Positions 14,896-20,369 of a stretch of 20,369 nucleotides of DNA are shown here, in pieces. The stretch lies in the NCBI GenBank assembly GCA_020635355.1, contig JACJZW010000019.1, forward strand, positions 1-20,369, read 5' to 3'. The notes beneath the pieces were generated by a model. It did not search any database, was not told the DNA's origin, and was given only the letters and a program-made list of their open reading frames with translations. The DNA comes from Flavobacteriales bacterium (GTDB taxonomy: Bacteria; Bacteroidota; Bacteroidia; NS11-12g; UBA9320). The position numbers and the translations under genes were made by a program. Each line of letters opens with the position of its first letter. Positions within the stretch are counted from its first letter, which is position 1.

Positions 14896-16722
14896 GTGAA
14901 ACCACGTGATCTGATTCTCCCCATTCTTGTTCTGGCATCCTGCTCCAGTCCGGTTAAAAAACAGCTGGAAGAACTGGAAGAGAAAATGGAATTCAAAAAG
15001 GAGTTGCTGGTAGAGGCAACCAAGAATCTGTTCTCCGACAGCAATGAGCTTACCTCATTTACTCTTGGTCTCCGATTTCACGATACCCTTCTGGACTATT
15101 ATGCCGATCGGGATTTTGAGCCGGAATGGTCGATATATATGTCCGATGATTCCAGTGCAGCTTATGTGTATACCCTGTTCGAAAACTCAAAATATGAGGG
15201 CTTTCGTCCCAACTACTACCATCTCGATTCGATTCGAAAATTAGCTACTAATCTCTTGGAGCTCCGGGATGCCGAGTTCTATCATACCATGGCCCGATTG
15301 GAGTTGCTTGTGGCCGATAATATGTTGTCGTTACATCGTGATCGGGTAATTGGTCGATCAGATCCTGACCTGGTATTTGGAAAAACATATCAGTTACCCC
15401 GAAGAGAATTTCCGGATTTTGAGCTGTTTAGTGTACTCAATCCACGGAAGTATTTAAAGGTGATCGAGACAAACACCAATCGGGATACACCGTACATGCT
15501 GCTCACGGAGTTATTGAAGACCTATTATGACCGGGTAGATAGTGGTGAGAAGTGGTTTACCATAGACACGGCGGGAATCCGAAAATTAGAACCCGGAGAT
15601 ACTACGAACATCCTGCCGCAAATCGCCCGCAAGCTTTACTTGATGGGTGTGATTTCCGAGAAGGAAATGCATACCGCCGATTCTGAAACCTACAACAAAT
15701 CATTTGCTCCGTATGTCCGCCGCTTTCAACAGCGTTACGGACTGTTTGACGATGCCATATTTGGTCGGAAAACATTCGGTCTTTTAAACGAGAGTTTACA
15801 GGATCGTATTGATCAGATCGCGGCTAATCTGGAAAGAATACGCTGGTTTAAACTGCCGGAAGAACCGCCCTATATCGCGGTTAATATTCCGGCGTATGAA
15901 CTTCAGTTGCGATGGGGTATTAAAATGTTGGAGGATGAAAACACGGATAGCATTAGTTGGATGAAGGTGTGTGTTGGAAAGGCCAGACCACATGATTACG
16001 ATGAACGCTACGCCCTTTATGAAAAGGAACAGAAGTATTGGCTTCGTCCTCCGGATCATGAAACCCCGCAAATTAGCAGTGGAGTGGTGTACATGGTGTT
16101 GAATCCAACCTGGACGGTACCGCGAAGCATCATCACGCGTGAAATGTATGCGCAGATGAAGCGAGACAAATACTACCTGGAGAAAAACGGATATGGGGTT
16201 TTCTATAAAGGGAAGGAATTACGATCAGATTCCATCAATTGGAGCAAGTATTCACCCACAAAGATTCCATTTGACATTGTTCAGGCAGCCGGGTTGGAAA
16301 ATGCCCTGGGTCGCATCAAATTTATCTTTCCCAATCCCTTTCATATATACCTGCACGATACACCACAGAAATCCAAATTCAAATGGTCTGAACGGGCCGT
16401 AAGTCACGGTTGTGTGCGTGTAGAAAATCCAATCCTGATGGGGGAGTTTCTCACACAAAACATCAAGAAATACAACAGCGATGATTTTCGCATTTGGATG
16501 GGGTTGGAGCCATTGGACGAAGAACGATTGGAGGAATATGATCCTTTGGATTCATTAGCCGAGATTCAGCCCATTGACACCACCCATATTGCACGACTGG
16601 ATCAGCGAATGCCTGTGTTCTTCATGTACAACACCATTTGGTTTGATAAAGAGGGCAAGGTGCAGTACCGGAACGATGTGTACGACAAGAACAAATACAT
16701 CATTCGCGCCATGGACTTTTAG
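14896..16722 (+). CDS. Lipoprotein L,D-transpeptidase of the LdtD (YcbB) type
   Basis: The 608-residue product resembles E. coli LdtD in length and order. An N-terminal scaffold domain comes first, then a peptidoglycan-binding segment (about 255-300, APYVRRFQQRYGLFDDAIFG) and a YkuD catalytic domain (about 330-520). Catalytic residues are intact: His487 (YLHDTPQKSKF) and SHGCVRVENP with His504 and Cys506. Such enzymes make 3-3 cross-links in peptidoglycan. A lipobox LASC with Cys16, followed by Ser-Ser, marks an outer-membrane lipoprotein, unlike the inner-membrane anchored E. coli enzyme. The start is GTG 14896: the only nearby ATG (14894) is followed at once by TGA, and an in-frame TAA lies at 14884. 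The short gap to the upstream L,D-transpeptidase suggests co-transcription. Confidence 0.92.
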   Translation: MKPRDLILPILVLASCSSPVKKQLEELEEKMEFKKELLVEATKNLFSDSNELTSFTLGLRFHDTLLDYYADRDFEPEWSIYMSDDSSAAYVYTLFENSKYEGFRPNYYHLDSIRKLATNLLELRDAEFYHTMARLELLVADNMLSLHRDRVIGRSDPDLVFGKTYQLPRREFPDFELFSVLNPRKYLKVIETNTNRDTPYMLLTELLKTYYDRVDSGEKWFTIDTAGIRKLEPGDTTNILPQIARKLYLMGVISEKEMHTADSETYNKSFAPYVRRFQQRYGLFDDAIFGRKTFGLLNESLQDRIDQIAANLERIRWFKLPEEPPYIAVNIPAYELQLRWGIKMLEDENTDSISWMKVCVGKARPHDYDERYALYEKEQKYWLRPPDHETPQISSGVVYMVLNPTWTVPRSIITREMYAQMKRDKYYLEKNGYGVFYKGKELRSDSINWSKYSPTKIPFDIVQAAGLENALGRIKFIFPNPFHIYLHDTPQKSKFKWSERAVSHGCVRVENPILMGEFLTQNIKKYNSDDFRIWMGLEPLDEERLEEYDPLDSLAEIQPIDTTHIARLDQRMPVFFMYNTIWFDKEGKVQYRNDVYDKNKYIIRAMDF

Positions 16723-16752
16723 CTCCTTAAGAGGTTCATTACCCCCTTTCCC

Positions 16753-16774
16753 CATCCCTCATCCCTCATTCCCT
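16753..16774. repeat. CATCCCT tandem repeat in a pyrimidine tract
   Basis: CATCCCT occurs twice in tandem (16753-16766), followed by CATTCCCT, inside a pyrimidine-rich stretch of about 16741-16780 after the LdtD-type gene. It could form part of a transcript 3' end, but there is no hairpin. Confidence 0.5.
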
Positions 16775-16855
16775 TTGCCCAAAATGACACAAATAATATC
16801 CACCAAGCGTAATTAGTTCATTCGGATTACGATTTTTGAAGAGCAACAGATAACC

Positions 16856-18061
16856 TTGAAGAAGTTCACCTTGCTAACACTGTTTTCCCTGATGTTCGTC
16901 AGCGGATATGCCCAACGTAAAGGGCAAAAAATCAATCAAAATCCTTCCGGGTTGGTCTTTTATACTTATCCCATTCAATGCCTGCAGAATGCCTGGAAAA
17001 TGGGGGTTGATTTTAATATCAGCGATCGGTATGTGCTTCATGGTTTCACTCGTATGTCCTTTGGCACCAAGCTTACCACAACGGAATTGGAAGATGGGGG
17101 TGGAGGACCAATTGGAAACCGACTACAAGGACGGTATGCCAATGAGGCCAGCATGGGCTTTATGGTGCGACATCGGGTTGGGGAGTATAGTAGGCACAAC
17201 AACAACTACTACTTCCTAACTTTTTTTGAAGCAGGGGTGATTACTGAGGCCTACTCATCGCAATTTGCTCCCACACTTCAGCCGGATTATATCTATCAAC
17301 AGGCGGGGTTCAGACGACTTGGTGTTGGGTTTGGCCGGCAGTATAGTTTGTTCGGGAACATGATCCTGGATGCTAATTTTAGTCTGGGATTTTACGATGT
17401 TGATGGCACTTTTATTCACGCCTATCGAAAGGCCGCTATTTTTAGACAGGGAGAAGACGAGGTCATTGCCACCGGTAACCTTGGTTTAGGGATCGGAAAC
17501 AAGCGAATTGGTCCACCAAGACACACTTCAAAGTTTCTCTACGCTTTAGCCATTGACGTGGGGTCAATGCTGCGAAATGGGATAGAAGTGAACGGCATAG
17601 GAAATATGGGGAAACGCGGGACCTGGGTATTAGGCGTGGGATATGGTAACAACATCAACCAGAACATAAATGTCACGGCCGCTAGTTCATTCAGTTGGTA
17701 TAATTCGTCATTCGAGTACCGATTGTATGCGGCCAATAATCCGCATCGGGAAGGAGCCTATCTGGGAATTGGTGCTTCAGTTGGGCACATGACAGCTACT
17801 ATTCGGGATCAGGATCGGTATTGGAATTGGAAGATGTACACCCGTTATTTTGACGTTGGACGATTTGAGTGGTCGGTTGGGTTTACGGATTATCTGAACG
17901 ATCAGTTCCTGCTGAATATGTTTGTTCGTCACAAGATGATTTATTCGGTGGGGGATAACGAACGAAGGCATGCCCATTCAGATTTTGCCACCGGCATTCG
18001 AACAGAAATCGGACTAAAATTGGGAATTGCTAATTTTACAGCCGATGGAAATTCAAAATAA
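16856..18061 (+). CDS. Putative outer-membrane beta-barrel protein of unknown function
   Basis: The 401-residue product has a signal peptide (MKKFTLLTLFSLMFVSGYA, cleavage before Gln20). The rest is dominated by short amphipathic strands rich in Gly, Tyr, Phe and Asn, for example FLYALAIDVGSMLRNGIEV and TWVLGVGYGNNINQNINVT. It ends in a strand-like IGLKLGIANF, as expected of an outer-membrane barrel. I do not recognise a specific family. The start is TTG 16856: no ATG precedes the signal peptide in frame, and the next Met lies inside it. A loose -7-like GATTTTTG (16831-16838) lies 17 bases upstream. The last 17 bases overlap the SDR gene. Its role is unknown; porin or structural barrel are both possible. 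Confidence 0.7.
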   Translation: MKKFTLLTLFSLMFVSGYAQRKGQKINQNPSGLVFYTYPIQCLQNAWKMGVDFNISDRYVLHGFTRMSFGTKLTTTELEDGGGGPIGNRLQGRYANEASMGFMVRHRVGEYSRHNNNYYFLTFFEAGVITEAYSSQFAPTLQPDYIYQQAGFRRLGVGFGRQYSLFGNMILDANFSLGFYDVDGTFIHAYRKAAIFRQGEDEVIATGNLGLGIGNKRIGPPRHTSKFLYALAIDVGSMLRNGIEVNGIGNMGKRGTWVLGVGYGNNINQNINVTAASSFSWYNSSFEYRLYAANNPHREGAYLGIGASVGHMTATIRDQDRYWNWKMYTRYFDVGRFEWSVGFTDYLNDQFLLNMFVRHKMIYSVGDNERRHAHSDFATGIRTEIGLKLGIANFTADGNSK

Positions 18062-18746
18062 ATTGGTGGTGATAACCGGTGTGAGTAAAGGGATAGGCCT
18101 TTGTCTCACTCAGGAGTTTTTAAAACGCGGCGCACATGTGGTTGGATTGGGACGATCCAAACCCGATTTAAACAACAACAGCTTCACCTTTATTCAAACA
18201 AACGTCCGGAGCCACGAGGAAGTGGATCGAGCTTTCGAGACGATCAACCAGACATTCAACCAGCCGGTAGATGTGTTGGTGAATAATGCTGGGCTGGGTT
18301 ACTTCGGATACCTCGAAGATCATACACTGGAGCAGTGGCATCAGATGTATGAAACCAATGTAAACGCTATTTACTACACGTCACGACGAGCGATTCCGGG
18401 AATGAAGTCGGCCGGTAGTGGCCACATCGTCAACATTGCCTCGACGGCGGGCCTGGAAGGTTATCCGCAGGTAAGCGGGTATTGCGGAACTAAGTTTGCC
18501 GTTAAAGGCATTTCCCAATCCATGTACAAGGAGCTTCGAGGGTTCGGTGTTAAGGTGACCTGTGTTTTTCCTGGATCTGTTAAAACGAATTTTTTTGAGA
18601 ACAGCGCTATTGAGCCGCATGATTACATGCTTCAACCCATTGATGTAGCCAGTATGATCATTCATGCTGTTGAAGCGCCATTTAATGCCCATCAGGTTAA
18701 TTTGGAGATTCGGCCACTTCAACCAAAGGGTCCCGGTAAATCGTAG
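18045..18746 (+). CDS. Short-chain dehydrogenase/reductase (SDR family)
   Basis: SDR enzymes are cytoplasmic NAD(P)(H)-dependent oxidoreductases. The 233-residue product is a classical SDR: nucleotide-binding TGVSKGIG near residue 12, NNAGLG, catalytic Ser133 (NIASTAG) and Tyr146/Lys150 (YCGTK), 13 residues after the Ser. PGSVKT follows the active site. The substrate is unknown. I chose ATG 18045 over the upstream TTG 18027 because MEIQNKLVVITG is the normal SDR N-terminus. It overlaps the barrel gene by 17 bases, suggesting coupled translation although the two products act in different compartments. Confidence 0.93.
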   Translation: MEIQNKLVVITGVSKGIGLCLTQEFLKRGAHVVGLGRSKPDLNNNSFTFIQTNVRSHEEVDRAFETINQTFNQPVDVLVNNAGLGYFGYLEDHTLEQWHQMYETNVNAIYYTSRRAIPGMKSAGSGHIVNIASTAGLEGYPQVSGYCGTKFAVKGISQSMYKELRGFGVKVTCVFPGSVKTNFFENSAIEPHDYMLQPIDVASMIIHAVEAPFNAHQVNLEIRPLQPKGPGKS

Positions 18747-19021
18747 AAATCGTCTGTTACAGTACGAGTTGAAAATGCTGGGGTAAATGATCGTCAAAGA
18801 GTGAACAACATTCCGGAGTTCATCGCATGACATTCAAAAGATGGATCAAACGTGAACGTTTTTTCCCAACGATGAGGAGATTCTCATTAAAAATGGCGAG
18901 GGAAACAATCACCCCTTCCCCGTTGAAAGTTAGGACTTTATAACCAAACCTGCCTCATCGGTTGACAAACTAAGCGTTTAACTTTTACCATGGATTAAGC
19001 TCCGTCACTATTGGAAATCAA
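18747..19021. other. Convergent intergenic region, possible weak terminator
   Basis: There is no convincing gene between the SDR and transglutaminase-like genes. AAACG-TGAA-CGTTT (18848-18861), followed by three T, forms a 5-bp stem that could act as a weak terminator for the forward transcript. Confidence 0.35.
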
Positions 19022-20164
19022 TCACAGTTCGATCACTTCGGTGATCCGCTCAAGTGACAAGCCCATATCACCTAAATGAAAGCCAATTCCAGTTGGTTCA
19101 CAGGCAACGTATTTAACACCTTTGTACTGAAACGAGTAGTCGTTGGAATGATCCGGTAAGGCAACCGCCAGAGAAATGTGCTTATCATTCTGGAAGTACA
19201 TGGCCACGGAATTCAGGTTTAGAAGCCGCTTGTATAAAAAGGCGAGCAATAAGGTGCGGTCTTCACAGTCAGAGTAGGTATACAACAGAGTCTCCTCGGG
19301 ATAGTTATACTTTTCATGTCCAAATTGTTCTTCATCGGTCTGATATCGGAACGCCTTTTGAACAAATGCCAGAAGAAATTCTGCCTTATCCGATGGTGAT
19401 TCAAATGCTTCCAATTCCTTTCGAAGCGCACTCACCACCGATTCTTCAAACTGAGGAGAACAACCCCGGTTGACATACGACTTGCCAATTTCCATCACCG
19501 GTATGTCTTGAAGATACTCGGTTAACGACATGTTGGTCACTGCGTCAATGCGGTACATTTTACCCATGTGCTCCCACAGTACAATGCGCTTTACAAGTTT
19601 GGCACTGAGCCTTGGATTGGTTTGGCGGGTAATCCGTATGGGAACGGATCGTTGATTGGTGCTTAGGGTAAAGATTCGACGCTGACCAACCGTTTTTTTA
19701 TCGTGGAAGTCCAGATTGGTATAGCGCTTATTCTGATAAAAGAGGTACACCGATGCAGCAGGAACCTGATCTAATCGACCGAATACCATCATTTCATAAT
19801 CCGTGTACGAAAGAATTACATCATACCCCAATTTGCTTAAGGCTCGGTATTCCATCAGCTGGGAAGTATAATCATGTGACGACGCAGCTCGCGAAGCTTT
19901 ATGGGCAAACAGAATGGTTCCAACGTCATCCAGGGCATACGCTGTTTTAGCTCGAATGATTTGATTGGTAAGATCGTTAACCCGTTGTTCTGGAATCCGG
20001 TTATTGAGGTAGTTGATTCCGGATTGAGACAACTTGCTGGTGAAGCGAATTCCGGACACATGTAGGTCAGATGAAACCTTATGCCCGTAAAACGAAAAAT
20101 CGGCCCGAACCGGAAGCACGGTTACCGAGACCAATAGCAGTGCGGTGAGAAGATGTCGAGTCAT
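19022..20164 (-). CDS. Exported transglutaminase-like cysteine protein
   Basis: The 380-residue product begins with a signal peptide (MTRHLLTALLLVSVTVLPVR, cleavage near VRA-D). The N-terminal 230 residues are not recognised. A transglutaminase/cysteine-peptidase-like domain fills about 250-370. The nucleophile Cys300 lies in the SDCEDRTLLLAFLYK motif common in Bacteroidota, and His329 in KHISLAVAL. The third position is probably Glu356 (CEPTGIG) where Asp is usual. Such domains may hydrolyse or cross-link amide bonds in proteins or peptidoglycan peptides; the exact reaction cannot be told. Secretion fits the envelope theme of the window. ATG 20164 gives the signal peptide. No clear -7 box is seen upstream. 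Confidence 0.75.
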   Translation of the reverse strand: MTRHLLTALLLVSVTVLPVRADFSFYGHKVSSDLHVSGIRFTSKLSQSGINYLNNRIPEQRVNDLTNQIIRAKTAYALDDVGTILFAHKASRAASSHDYTSQLMEYRALSKLGYDVILSYTDYEMMVFGRLDQVPAASVYLFYQNKRYTNLDFHDKKTVGQRRIFTLSTNQRSVPIRITRQTNPRLSAKLVKRIVLWEHMGKMYRIDAVTNMSLTEYLQDIPVMEIGKSYVNRGCSPQFEESVVSALRKELEAFESPSDKAEFLLAFVQKAFRYQTDEEQFGHEKYNYPEETLLYTYSDCEDRTLLLAFLYKRLLNLNSVAMYFQNDKHISLAVALPDHSNDYSFQYKGVKYVACEPTGIGFHLGDMGLSLERITEVIEL

Positions 20165-20301
20165 AGTCGTTTGAGTTAAAACCGGATTCTAAATTTCTTT
20201 ATTGCACCGGAGGTTTCGTTTTTTATAAACAAGGACGATGCCAATTGGAGAGTGAGACCACCTTCGGAATGCTACGGTGGTTGGAGTGAGAGTGCAAGAA
20301 T

Positions 20302-20351
<50 letters not shown>

Positions 20352-20369
20352 ATGGCCTGATGTGAGGTT

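Noticed and set aside
16741..16790. CATCCCT repeats as a CRISPR array
   Set aside because: Only two to three 7-8 base units, no spacers and no cas genes.

Overview
The window looks like a chromosomal segment of a Bacteroidota bacterium, most likely a member of Flavobacteriales or a close relative. Three exact matches to the Bacteroidota -7 box (TAnnTTTG) lie directly in front of genes, recognisable Shine-Dalgarno sequences are scarce, and several proteins are typical of this phylum: a divergent Gfo/Idh protein next to pcm, an OmpA-domain barrel protein, an exported beta-propeller/caspase protein and a 'SDCEDR' transglutaminase-like protein. Genes are closely packed, and no gene-free stretch exceeds 300 bases. 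I see no tRNA, rRNA, CRISPR array, insertion sequence, integrase or phage gene.

Layout. (1) 50-1006, minus: a Gfo/Idh/MocA-fold protein that appears to have lost both catalytic signatures. It is divergent from (2) a forward run of envelope genes: pcm (1091-1741), an exported amidase_3 peptidoglycan hydrolase overlapping it by 17 bases (1725-2900), a cysteine-rich OmpA-domain/barrel protein (2943-4622), and, from its own promoter, a 1108-residue secreted beta-propeller/caspase protein (4738-8064). (3) lepA (8295-10085, minus), with an uncertain small ORF upstream (10150-10338, minus). (4) hppA (10355-12790, plus), a K+-dependent-type membrane pyrophosphatase with a Cys/His-rich C-terminal tail. 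It converges on (5) a TauD/TfdA-type dioxygenase (12840-13901, minus), and a strong hairpin at 12807-12841 can terminate both. A possible 35-codon ORF overlaps the start of the dioxygenase gene. (6) A forward run of two unrelated L,D-transpeptidases (14098-14865, 14896-16722), then an outer-membrane barrel candidate (16856-18061) overlapping a short-chain dehydrogenase (18045-18746) by 17 bases. (7) An exported transglutaminase-like protein (19022-20164, minus) and a hexanucleotide microsatellite near the window end.

The common theme is the cell envelope: one peptidoglycan amidase, two L,D-transpeptidases, an OmpA-type peptidoglycan-binding protein, an exported caspase-fold protease, a transglutaminase-like protein and two barrel candidates. 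LepA, PCMT, HppA, the SDR and the dioxygenase are housekeeping or metabolic. I cannot show that these genes form one dedicated system. The most unusual points are the HppA metal-ligand-rich tail, the degenerate Gfo/Idh protein, the cysteine-rich OmpA protein, the secreted propeller-caspase, and the repeated placement of -7 boxes 4-9 bases from start codons, which suggests leaderless or nearly leaderless mRNAs.
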